This document shows, piece by piece, positions 24,622 to 31,820 of a stretch of DNA of 43,034 nt; positions within the stretch are counted from its first letter, which is position 1, and every line of letters begins with the position of its first letter. Below the pieces are notes generated by a model, which was given only the letters and a program-made list of their open reading frames with translations, had not been told where the DNA came from and did no database searches. This stretch comes from Pseudomonas sp. GM18 (GTDB taxonomy: Bacteria; Pseudomonadota; Gammaproteobacteria; Pseudomonadales; Pseudomonadaceae), in the NCBI RefSeq assembly GCF_000282195.1, contig NZ_AKJT01000108.1, positions 1 to 43,034 on the forward strand. The letters are read 5' to 3'. The translations under genes and the position numbers were made by a program.

Positions 24622-24656
24622 TGACTGGCATCAGGCAGGTGTCCAGTCATTTTTTT
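24622..24656 (+). terminator. Rho-independent terminator candidate inside the importer operon
   Basis: TGACTGG (24622-24628) and CCAGTCA (24643-24649) pair perfectly and are followed by seven T (24650-24656). The 14-nt loop is large, so it may be partial. It sits between the binding-protein gene and the last ATPase gene, and would lower LivF-like expression relative to the binding protein. Confidence 0.55.
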
Positions 24657-24674
24657 GGGGGGAGGAAGAGCAGC

Positions 24675-25460
24675 ATGAACCATGTACCGATCTTGCAGAT
24701 CGACGCAATTGAAGTCCTTTATGAGCAGGCAATCCTCGCCGTGCGCGGGATATCCCTGGCGGTGCCGCAAGGGCAGATCGTGGTGTTGCTGGGGGCTAAC
24801 GGTGCTGGCAAAAGCACCACGTTGAAGGCCGCGTCCAATCTGGTGAGGGCCGAGCGGGGCGAGGTGGTGCAGGGGCGGATTCTTTATCGAGGTCAGGATG
24901 TCACCCGCAGTACGCCCCATAGCCTGGTGGCCAGAGGACTGGTGCAGGTGCTGGAAGGCCGGCATTGCTTTGCCCAACTGACCGTGGAGGAAAACCTGCT
25001 GACGGGCGCCCTTGCGCGTCAGGTGTCCCTTGGGCAACTGAAGGCTGATCTGGAGCGTATTTACAGCCAGTTTCCGCGACTCAAGCTGCGGCGCAAAAGC
25101 CTGGCCGGCTACACCTCTGGCGGTGAACAGCAGATGGTTGCGCTTGGCCGGGCATTGATGGCCCGGCCACAACTGGTGCTGCTGGACGAACCTTCGATGG
25201 GGCTGGCGCCGCAGATCGTCGAGGAGATCTTCGAGATTATCCATCAGCTCAATCAGCGCGATGGCGTGAGCTTTTTGATTGCCGAGCAGAACATCAACCT
25301 GGCCCTGCGTTATGCCCGGTACGGCTACGTGCTGGAAAGCGGCCGGGTCGTCAGCGAAGGCACGGCCGAGCAGTTGGCAGCGCGCAGTGATATTCAGGAT
25401 TTCTACCTGGGGGGCAGCGCCGTGTCGAGCGCCCAGTCACCCGGTTCATGGAGCTTGTAG
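24675..25460 (+). CDS. Liv-type ABC importer ATPase (LivF-like)
   Basis: 261 residues. Walker A GANGAGKST, the LivF-style RGLVQVLEGRHCFAQLTVEENLLTG, signature YTSGGEQQMVALGRAL, Walker B LVLLDEPSMGLAP and FLIAEQNINLALRYARYGYVLESGRV. ATG 24675 has GGAGGAAGAG upstream; the open frame extends to 24639 through the terminator T run and is not used. Second ATPase of the importer. It is convergent with the DUF1704 gene, whose stop is only 15 nt away, with no hairpin between them. Confidence 0.9.
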   Translation: MNHVPILQIDAIEVLYEQAILAVRGISLAVPQGQIVVLLGANGAGKSTTLKAASNLVRAERGEVVQGRILYRGQDVTRSTPHSLVARGLVQVLEGRHCFAQLTVEENLLTGALARQVSLGQLKADLERIYSQFPRLKLRRKSLAGYTSGGEQQMVALGRALMARPQLVLLDEPSMGLAPQIVEEIFEIIHQLNQRDGVSFLIAEQNINLALRYARYGYVLESGRVVSEGTAEQLAARSDIQDFYLGGSAVSSAQSPGSWSL

Positions 25461-25475
25461 TGCATGGGTCCGCGA

Positions 25476-26753
25476 TCACATGGCGCTGGCATCGGTTTCG
25501 TGTTCGTCTGCAAATGCCATGAGCACCTCCAGATCGAGCACATCCAGCTTTATCCGGGCGATAAAAGCAGAGAAGGCCAGGTTAGCGGCGAGTAGACGCA
25601 GATCGGAGGCCCAGGCCGGTAGATGGATTGGACTCTGGAGCCAGCCGGATTCGAAAAGTGGAGCCAAGCGTACGGTATCACCCAGACTGAGGCGCCCCGC
25701 AAACAAATGGCCCACCAATTCCGGCCGGTTGTCGCGGATCGCGATGCGCAACAGGGTATGGACGGCGAGCAAACCGGTCAGGTAAGCGGCATCCTTGGTA
25801 AACGCCGAACCGCCATGCAGGTCGGCGCCGCGGAAAATCCGTTGGGTTGAGCGGAAGGACTCCTCTTGCGACTGACCGGCAGCAAGAAACCCTTCGAATA
25901 CCTGGATGAAATCGGCGCCATCCAGCGCCTGCTGGACCGCAAGCACGCGCAGGGCAAGGCGACGCAAGCGGTTGATATCCATGCTGCCGGTGAACAGTTC
26001 TGCCAGGGTGGCAATGCCCTCCTGAGTCTGAGTCGTGCGTGGCGCCCCCAGGCCCAGGCTTTTGAGGTTGGGTTGGAGCGCGCCGTTTTGTGCCGTGGCG
26101 ACATGCACGAAGGCCTCGTGGTGCAATAACTGATTCTTGTCCAGTTCCGAGAACAGAGCGCTGGCACGTAGGCGTATACGGTTCGTACCGGCGATGGCCT
26201 TGGCGGCCAGGGTCGGGTCGAGAATGACCGTGATCCGGCCTGCGCCGAAGAAGCGGTCCAGTTCCGGCTGCATCCAGGCGGCGAAGGCCTCGGCCGGGAT
26301 CTCGGCCTGACTCGGCGGAATCCGGGCACCGCCCAGAAGGGCGTCGGTGGTCTTGAGGAAGAAACGGGCCGCGTCCAGCATGCTCAGGTTCTGGCTCTGA
26401 TAATAGAAATCCGGGCGCCGGTACAGCGCTGACGAGTATTGAGTAAAGGCGGGAGTGCCGATGGCACCCAGCATGCGTCCAGCCGTGGCATAGCTACGCG
26501 CGGTCATGGCGAGGTAATTCCCGGCCGGATGCCCCTCATCGCATCGGCCGATAAAGGCTTCCAGGGCGGCGATGTCGGCGCTGTGCTCGCGTGGGCGCAA
26601 TTCGACTCTGGGCAATTCTGCTTTCCCGCCGCGCCAATGCGCGAGGAAGACTTCCTCGACGCCATCCGGCCAAGACAGGGCATCCAGCACGCGGATCTTG
26701 CGGGCCAAACCGGGCAGAGCGGCATCGAGTTCAGACAGGGAGGCGGCGCTCAT
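25476..26753 (-). CDS. DUF1704 'QEGLA motif' protein, metallopeptidase-like
   Basis: 425 residues. It carries HHEAFVH (residues 211-217), an HExxxH zinc-site motif, and TQTQEGIA (241-248), the QEGLA-type motif that gave the family its older name, flavohemoglobin expression-modulating protein. DUF1704 is the family of the vertebrate tubulin tyrosine carboxypeptidase MATCAP, so a zinc carboxypeptidase-like function is plausible; Glu245 would be a further ligand or catalytic residue. No signal peptide. ATG 26753 has AGGGG about 8 nt upstream. It is divergent from the serine hydrolase gene at 26957. Substrate unknown. Confidence 0.8.
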   Translation of the reverse strand: MSAASLSELDAALPGLARKIRVLDALSWPDGVEEVFLAHWRGGKAELPRVELRPREHSADIAALEAFIGRCDEGHPAGNYLAMTARSYATAGRMLGAIGTPAFTQYSSALYRRPDFYYQSQNLSMLDAARFFLKTTDALLGGARIPPSQAEIPAEAFAAWMQPELDRFFGAGRITVILDPTLAAKAIAGTNRIRLRASALFSELDKNQLLHHEAFVHVATAQNGALQPNLKSLGLGAPRTTQTQEGIATLAELFTGSMDINRLRRLALRVLAVQQALDGADFIQVFEGFLAAGQSQEESFRSTQRIFRGADLHGGSAFTKDAAYLTGLLAVHTLLRIAIRDNRPELVGHLFAGRLSLGDTVRLAPLFESGWLQSPIHLPAWASDLRLLAANLAFSAFIARIKLDVLDLEVLMAFADEHETDASAM

Positions 26754-26853
26754 GGAGATCCCCTTGAGAGACGAGGTTCACTCGAAACAGCTTAGTCGTT
26801 GCCGACGTATTGCGTTGTGACTGATCAAGGGACCTGCTGTCGGCAGGGGTTAT

Positions 26854-26909
26854 AAACATTTTAATCTGCAAAATGTTTTATTGACTAAAAAATAATACCG
26901 GGTAATTAT
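26854..26909 (+). promoter_or_regulatory. operator-like inverted repeat and sigma-70-type promoter
   Basis: AAACATTTT (26854-26862) and AAAATGTTT (26870-26878) are perfect 9-bp inverted arms with a 7-nt spacer. Directly after them TTGACT (26881-26886), a 17-nt spacer and AATTAT (26904-26909) make a promoter for the serine hydrolase operon. Bases 26866-26890 match 31766-31790 in 20 of 25 positions, the likely tetR promoter region, which suggests a shared TetR operator. Confidence 0.55.
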
Positions 26910-26956
26910 TTCCCTGCATCTGCTCTCACGCAGAGTCATTTTTCAGGGGAAACCCG

Positions 26957-28219
26957 ATGAGTCAGAACACCGTGCCGTTGCTGGCCAATCTTTACATCGA
27001 GACGAATGAAGCGTCACTTGACAGGCGCTCGGCGCCTTTGTTTATGCAGGGTTTTCCGGCCGAGCCAAAACGCCGCGTCACCTGGAACAACTGGATGCGT
27101 CCACCGTTCAATCAGTGGGGGTTCCGCAATCTGGCGCGCCTGCGCCCCTCCATTGATGTGGAGGCGGGTGGCGGACCGGTCAGTGTCCTGAAGGAAGCAC
27201 CGCAAGCGCTGGATGAACTGCACTTCGACAGTGAGTGTGGTTTGAGCGTCAGTGTCATCGATCACCTGGTGGCCAGTCAGACCGACGCTTTCTTGGTGAT
27301 GCAGGGCGACACCGTGCTGTTCGAGCGTTACTTCAACGGCCAGCGTTCCCGCGACCGGCACGTCATGTTCTCGGTGACCAAGTCGCTGATCGGCACCCTG
27401 GGGGAGCAACTGGTCTGCGATGGCATCCTCAATCCAGAGTTGCCGGCGGCGTATTACGTGCCCGAACTATTGGGCAGCGCGTTTGGCGATGCCACGGTGC
27501 GCCAGCTGTTCGACATGGCCGTGGGTATCGACTACAGCGAAGTCTATGACGATCCCAACTCCGAAAGTTCGCAGTACGGCTACGCCTGCGGTTTCCAGCC
27601 GGCACCTGCGCAGTACGCTCAGTTCGAGTCGCTGTATCAGTACCTGCCGTCGCTGAAAAAACGCGGCAGCCACGGCGGCTTTTTCCATTACGTGACCGCC
27701 ACCACCGAGGCCCTGGCCTGGGTCATGGAGCGCGCCTCGGGCAAGGCCTGCAATCAATTGCTGCAAGACCTCTGGAGCCAGTTGGGGTGTGAGCGCGACG
27801 GCTACTTCATGGCCGACCCTTGGGGGCGCAGCGTTGCCGGTGCCGGTTTCAACGCCACCTTGCGAGACATGGCGCGGTTCGGTCGGCTGCTGGCCAACGA
27901 CGGTCGCCATGAGGGGTTGCAGTTGCTGTCGACCGAGACGGTTGCACGCATCGCTGCCGGCTCCGATCCGGCGATCTACGCCAAAAATTCCGAGTTCTCC
28001 CAATGGACTCCTGACGCTTCCTACCGCAGCCAGTGGTACGTCTTCAACGACCACAGCCAGGCGATCATGGCCGGTGGTATCCACGGCCAATACCTGTTCG
28101 TCGATAAGCCGTCCGGTGTGGTGATCGTCAAGCAGTCATCGCTGACCGAGGCTGTCAGCCCGTTCGATGCTGACAGCGTGCGCATGCTGCGTGCCATCGC
28201 CGCGCACCTTCGCCACTGA
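26957..28219 (+). CDS. serine hydrolase, beta-lactamase/NylB-like fold
   Basis: 420 residues without an obvious signal peptide. The nucleophile motif is SVTK (Ser139, Lys142, an SxxK pair) in HVMFSVTKSLIGT; HYVTATTEAL near residue 244 supplies the Tyr of the YxS/N-like motif, and AGGIHGQYLFVD near the end fits the KTG-like/His-Gly motif. This is the class C beta-lactamase, D-aminopeptidase and 6-aminohexanoate-dimer hydrolase fold. AGGGGA lies before ATG 26957. It heads a three-gene run with a porin and a polyamine-type binding protein, so hydrolysis of an amide or ester related to an amine is a reasonable guess; a resistance role is less likely. Confidence 0.82.
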   Translation: MSQNTVPLLANLYIETNEASLDRRSAPLFMQGFPAEPKRRVTWNNWMRPPFNQWGFRNLARLRPSIDVEAGGGPVSVLKEAPQALDELHFDSECGLSVSVIDHLVASQTDAFLVMQGDTVLFERYFNGQRSRDRHVMFSVTKSLIGTLGEQLVCDGILNPELPAAYYVPELLGSAFGDATVRQLFDMAVGIDYSEVYDDPNSESSQYGYACGFQPAPAQYAQFESLYQYLPSLKKRGSHGGFFHYVTATTEALAWVMERASGKACNQLLQDLWSQLGCERDGYFMADPWGRSVAGAGFNATLRDMARFGRLLANDGRHEGLQLLSTETVARIAAGSDPAIYAKNSEFSQWTPDASYRSQWYVFNDHSQAIMAGGIHGQYLFVDKPSGVVIVKQSSLTEAVSPFDADSVRMLRAIAAHLRH

Positions 28220-28256
28220 AACACCCCATAAAGACAAGAAATTTGCGTCCTATTCG

Positions 28257-28295
28257 CCTGGCTCGGCCAGGTGTTGGCGGCGCTCTGCGCCGCCA
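28257..28295. other. two hairpins between hydrolase and porin genes
   Basis: CCTGGC/GCCAGG (28257-28262 with 28266-28271, 3-nt loop) and TGGCGGCGC/GCGCCGCCA (28275-28283 with 28287-28295, loop TCT). The second is a strong 9-bp GC stem without a T run. They lie 41 nt before the porin start and probably act as an mRNA processing or attenuation site. Confidence 0.5.
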
Positions 28296-28336
28296 TTCAC
28301 TGCCCTGTAACAACAATAATCACACAGGAGCTTCAT

Positions 28337-29674
28337 ATGGTTTTCATGACGCGTTTCTCTCGAACGCTCTTAGCGGTCGGCTTACCCCTGACCGCCCAAG
28401 TCGCGCTGGCGGGCTACACCTTCGAGGATGGCAACCTCAAGGGTGAGGTCAACTTCACCGCCGGCGGTGCGACCCTTTCCACCCGTAACGTCAACTTCGG
28501 CAGCGGCCGCGTCGATGCGCGCAGTGGCAAGAAGGACGGTACGAAAATCGACTGGCAGGAGCTCTACGTCAAGCCCGGCGTCAAGCTGGAATACGCCCTG
28601 CAGCCAGACTTCAGCCTGTTGGCTGGTGGTTCGCTGGTGGCGGCGACCACCTTTGGCGATGGCGATGCCGGCGGCTTCACCCGAAGCTCTGATGGCGACG
28701 TGGCCACCGAAGAACTCTACGGCGGTTTCCGGGCCGGCGAGTGGACGCTGACTGCCGGTCGCCAGAACTACATGATCGGGACGGGCTTCATCGTCATGGA
28801 CGGTAACCTCGACCAACTCAAGGACGGCGCCTACTGGCTTGGCCCCAGGACCGCCTTCAAGGATTCGGCCATTCTGGCCTGGGATCATGGCGCATTGAAG
28901 ACCCAGGCCTTCACCTTGCGCACCGACGATGATCTGGGCGACTTCCGCATGACCGGCGCTAACCTGGATTACAACCTCGATGACCAGGTGACGCTGGGGG
29001 CCATGGCGATGAAGGTCAATGCGCTGGGGCCCAAGGGCAGTACACTGCCACGACGCCGGGACGGGATGCAGGTGTACAACGTGCGTGCGTTGAAGGCCAA
29101 AGTACCGGGTGTGCCGGACCTGACCCTGAATGCCGAGTACGCCGTGGAGCGGGGTAGTGGTGAAGGCGTGGATTACGATGCCAACGCCTGGTACGGCCAG
29201 GCGGATTACGCCTTCAACACGTTGCCGCTGACCCCGGTGATCGGCTATCGCTACGCCAGTTTTTCCGGCGACGACAACCTCGCCGACAACCGGCAAAAAG
29301 CCTGGGAGTCATTGAGCAAGGGCTTCGTCGACTGGAGCACCTGGCTGGTGGGGGATGTCGTCGGCAACTACCTGCTGTTCAACAGCAACGAAAACGTTCA
29401 ACAGTTCTCGCTCAAGACCCATCTCAATGAGACGCTGACCCTCGGCGCGATCCACTATCAGTTCTGGCTGGATGAGAAAAACTACATGGGTGCGCCGGTC
29501 AGTGATCGGCGATTTGCGGACGAGAGTGTGGTTTTCCTCGACTGGACCCCGACGCCATCGTTCTATACGTCACTCTCCTATAACTGGGTCAAGCCGCTGG
29601 CCGCTGCCAAACAGGTGTTCGGCGATGACCAGAAATTCAGCGCGCTGGAACTGTACTTCACCTACCGCTATTAA
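28337..29674 (+). CDS. outer-membrane beta-barrel, porin/alginate-export-like
   Basis: 445 residues with a signal peptide ending in VALAG. The mature part alternates amphipathic strands (YTFEDGNLKGEVNFTAGGATL, EWTLTAGRQNYMIGTG, YGQADYAFNTLPLTPVIGYRYASFSG) and ends in an aromatic C-terminus, TYRY, the outer-membrane insertion signal. It recalls the alginate-export/OprD-size barrels of Pseudomonas. ATG 28337 has AGGAG 7 nt upstream. Set between a serine hydrolase and a periplasmic binding protein, it probably admits their shared substrate. Confidence 0.8.
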   Translation: MVFMTRFSRTLLAVGLPLTAQVALAGYTFEDGNLKGEVNFTAGGATLSTRNVNFGSGRVDARSGKKDGTKIDWQELYVKPGVKLEYALQPDFSLLAGGSLVAATTFGDGDAGGFTRSSDGDVATEELYGGFRAGEWTLTAGRQNYMIGTGFIVMDGNLDQLKDGAYWLGPRTAFKDSAILAWDHGALKTQAFTLRTDDDLGDFRMTGANLDYNLDDQVTLGAMAMKVNALGPKGSTLPRRRDGMQVYNVRALKAKVPGVPDLTLNAEYAVERGSGEGVDYDANAWYGQADYAFNTLPLTPVIGYRYASFSGDDNLADNRQKAWESLSKGFVDWSTWLVGDVVGNYLLFNSNENVQQFSLKTHLNETLTLGAIHYQFWLDEKNYMGAPVSDRRFADESVVFLDWTPTPSFYTSLSYNWVKPLAAAKQVFGDDQKFSALELYFTYRY

Positions 29675-29676
29675 GT

Positions 29677-29694
29677 GCCGCGAGCCTTCGCGGC
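29677..29694. other. intercistronic hairpin
   Basis: GCCGCGA (29677-29683) and TCGCGGC (29688-29694), loop GCCT, immediately after the porin stop and 20 nt before the binding-protein ATG. No T run. Likely an mRNA 3'-end stabiliser. Confidence 0.45.
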
Positions 29695-29713
29695 CGCGCA
29701 GGAGTGCTTCACC

Positions 29714-30817
29714 ATGAACACGTTTTTGCGTAACACCTTATTGGGCGCTGTAGTGTCGTTGCTGGCCAGCGGTGTGTGCCTGGCTGAAGAGCGCACGGTG
29801 CGGATCTACAACTGGATCGAATACCTGCCACCTGAGGTGCTCAAGAGCTTCCAGGAGGAAACGGGCATCCGTCCGGTCTACGACGTTTTTGACAGTGTCG
29901 AAACCCTGGAGTCCAAACTGCTGACCGGCAATTCCGGGTATGACGTGGTGTACCCCGGTAGCGCCAACCTGAGTCACCTGATCACCGCCGGTGCTGTCCA
30001 GCCGCTGGACCGCAGCCAGCTGCCGAACTGGCAGCACCTGGACCCGGAATTCATGAAAACCCTGGAAGCCGCGGGTGATACGGGCAACCGCTTCGCGGCA
30101 CCGTACCTATGGGGCACCACGCTGATCGGCTACAACGTCGACAAGGTTAAGCAAGTCCTGGGCGCCAATGTGCAGATGAACACGTGGGACATGATCTTCA
30201 AGGAAGAGAACCTCGCCAAGCTGGCCAGTTGCGGCGTCGGTTTCCTCGACGCGGCCAACGAAATCGTGCCTATTGCCTTGCACTACAAGGGCCTCGACCC
30301 CAACAGTCAGAAGCGCGAGGACTACCCGCAGGCCCAGGCGGCGATGATGAAGATTCGCCCGCACATCACCTACTTCAATTCCTCACGCTACGGCATGGAC
30401 CTGGCCAACGGTGACATCTGCGTAGCCGTCGGCTGGTCGGGCGGCGTGGCGCTGGCCAAGCAACTGGCCGATGCCGCCGGCAAGGGCGTCAAGGTCGAGA
30501 TGGCGTTACCCAAGGAAGGTGCGCCGATGTGGTCGGACGTGATGATGGTGCCGACCAACGCCCCCCATACCAAAGAGGCCCATGAGTTCATCAACTACAT
30601 CCTGCGCCCTGACGTCATTGCCCGGATCAGCAACAAGATCGGTTACCCCAATCCGAACAAGGACGCCACCGCGCTGGTGAACGCCGACATCCGTAATAAC
30701 CCCAACATGTATGTGCCGGACGAAGCGCGCAAAACACTGTTCGCTTTGGAGCCTATGCCGGCAGCCGTGGAGCGGATCCGCACTCGCACCTGGACCACCA
30801 TCAAGACCAATCGCTGA
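29714..30817 (+). CDS. PotF/SpuD-type polyamine-like substrate-binding protein
   Basis: 367 residues with a signal peptide (ending GVCLAEE). The mature opening RTVRIYNWIEYLPPEVLKSFQEETGI and the later YDVVYPGSANLSHLI, PYLWGTTLIGYNVDKV and VGWSGGVALAKQ are those of PotF/SpuD/SpuE proteins, which bind putrescine, spermidine or related amines. GGAG precedes ATG 29714. No permease or ATPase gene accompanies it, so it must use a transporter encoded elsewhere or act as a sensor. Its operon partners suggest an amine released from an amide or peptide-like compound. Confidence 0.85.
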   Translation: MNTFLRNTLLGAVVSLLASGVCLAEERTVRIYNWIEYLPPEVLKSFQEETGIRPVYDVFDSVETLESKLLTGNSGYDVVYPGSANLSHLITAGAVQPLDRSQLPNWQHLDPEFMKTLEAAGDTGNRFAAPYLWGTTLIGYNVDKVKQVLGANVQMNTWDMIFKEENLAKLASCGVGFLDAANEIVPIALHYKGLDPNSQKREDYPQAQAAMMKIRPHITYFNSSRYGMDLANGDICVAVGWSGGVALAKQLADAAGKGVKVEMALPKEGAPMWSDVMMVPTNAPHTKEAHEFINYILRPDVIARISNKIGYPNPNKDATALVNADIRNNPNMYVPDEARKTLFALEPMPAAVERIRTRTWTTIKTNR

Positions 30818-30825
30818 TCATTGTG

Positions 30826-30847
30826 GCCCGGCGTCGCGACGCCGGGC
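30826..30847. terminator. GC hairpin between convergent PotF-like and tetR genes
   Basis: GCCCGGCGTC (30826-30835) and GACGCCGGGC (30838-30847) form a perfect 22-base palindrome, 8 nt after the binding-protein stop and before the convergent tetR stop at 30886. It lacks a T run; bidirectional termination is likely but not proven. Confidence 0.6.
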
Positions 30848-30885
30848 TCGCCGCATGCAGCCAGTCTTGGAGGAGGCTGGCGTTC

Positions 30886-31497
30886 TCAGGCCTGCATTCC
30901 GTAAAACAGCAGTTCGGTGATACGCCTTACCTGGGCGGAGTGTGACTCGATGTCCGGCTGCTCCTGGTTAACCAGCCTGAACAACAGCAGGTGTGAGTAG
31001 TCGTTCAACAGGAAGGCGGCCAGGTCGACGTTGAGGTCGGCGCGCAGCTTGCCGGCCTGCTGCAGTTCTCTGAGCAACCCGCTGATTTCGGCCCTGAGCG
31101 CATCGTTCATGGCCCGATAACCTTCGGGCAGTCCGTTATCACCACCAAACAGAATCAACGGCAACAGTTCACGCCAGAGGCTGGGATGCATAACTTCCAG
31201 GGCGTAACCGGTCAGCAGGCGCTCCAGGTAGCACAGGGCCTCGACCGGATCTTCAATTTCAGGAATCTGGCTGCGGGTGTCCTTGAGCGCACGCTGGTCG
31301 GCGTCGTGCAGGATTTCCAGGATGATTTCCTGTTTGTTGCCGAAGTACTTGAACACGGTGGGCGCCGACACCCCAGCCTGGCTGGCGATCTGTTCAATGG
31401 TAGTGTTCTGGAAACCTTGACGCTCGAACAGTTCGATCGCCGCCTTGCTGATGGCTTGGCGTCGTTCGACTTTCTGGCGTTCACGCAGTCCGCTCAC
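30886..31497 (-). CDS. TetR-family regulator
   Basis: 203 residues. The N-terminal helix-turn-helix domain is clear: AAIELFERQGFQNTTIEQIASQAGVS, PTVFKYFGNKQEIILEIL. The C-terminal ligand domain is typical in size, with LLPLILFGGDNGLPEGYRAMNDALRAE. It starts with GTG 31497, AAGGA about 7-8 nt upstream. It faces the hydrolase-porin-PotF operon and probably represses it; a 25-bp sequence near its own promoter recurs at the operon promoter. A REPIN element lies between the gene and that promoter. Confidence 0.88.
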   Translation of the reverse strand: MSGLRERQKVERRQAISKAAIELFERQGFQNTTIEQIASQAGVSAPTVFKYFGNKQEIILEILHDADQRALKDTRSQIPEIEDPVEALCYLERLLTGYALEVMHPSLWRELLPLILFGGDNGLPEGYRAMNDALRAEISGLLRELQQAGKLRADLNVDLAAFLLNDYSHLLLFRLVNQEQPDIESHSAQVRRITELLFYGMQA

Positions 31498-31534
31498 GGG
31501 AGATCCTTGTCGCTATGAAAAAGGAGGGCACATG

Positions 31535-31744
31535 CCTAATGCCTGTCAGTTAAGCAACATCAGCTACGACTCACTCCCTGTAGCAGCTGGCGAAGCCTGC
31601 GTTCGGCTGCGCAGCAGTCGTGAATCCGGTTGATACCGTCTGCCTGATGCACCGCAATCTCTGGTTTTACGACTGCTGCGCAGCCGAACGCAGGCTTCGC
31701 CAGCTGCTACAGATTGCATTGCGGCTTAACTGACAGGCATTAGG
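31535..31744. repeat. REPIN nested within a longer inverted repeat
   Basis: Outer arms: CCTAATGCCTGTCAGTTAAGC (21 bp) at 31535-31555, its exact complement at 31724-31744. Inner arms: 44 bp at 31578-31621 and 31669-31712, perfectly complementary, beginning CTGTAGCAGCTGGCGAAGCC and containing the GCGTTCGGCTGCGCAGCAG core of a Pseudomonas REP. The inner pair with its 47-nt centre is a REPIN. No coding potential. A second, partial REPIN of the same family is at 42951. Confidence 0.85.
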
Positions 31745-31765
31745 GCACAGGTCGCCCAAATATCT

Positions 31766-31790
31766 CTGCAAAATACTTAATTGGGTAAAA
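31766..31790. promoter_or_regulatory. AT-rich operator-like sequence upstream of tetR
   Basis: This 25-bp stretch, starting CTGCAAAAT and ending TAAAA, matches 26866-26890 at 20 of 25 positions without gaps. It lies 22 nt beyond the REPIN, in a short AT-rich block (31760-31810) that contrasts with its surroundings and is the only promoter-like sequence before tetR. A shared binding site for the TetR protein is inferred. Confidence 0.4.
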
Positions 31791-31820
31791 TTTTTAAAGC
31801 GATAATTTCTGTAGTGCGAA

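Noticed and set aside
23268..25244. Very long open frame on the minus strand opposite the binding-protein and LivF-like genes
   Set aside because: It crosses two well supported plus-strand genes and a terminator, has no recognisable domain, and is the usual antisense openness of GC-rich Pseudomonas DNA.
26957..28219. Acquired beta-lactamase resistance gene
   Set aside because: The SxxK fold is shared by many hydrolases, there is no clear signal peptide, and the operon context with porin and PotF-like protein points to scavenging.
28264..28279. GG-N10-GC spacing (CGGCCA-GGTGT-TGGC) as a sigma-54 promoter for the porin gene
   Set aside because: Too few consensus bases, and the stretch is better explained as parts of two strong hairpins.
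31535..31744. CRISPR array or IS ends
   Set aside because: Only one inverted pair at each level, no regularly spaced direct repeats, and no transposase frame; REPIN/MITE explains it.
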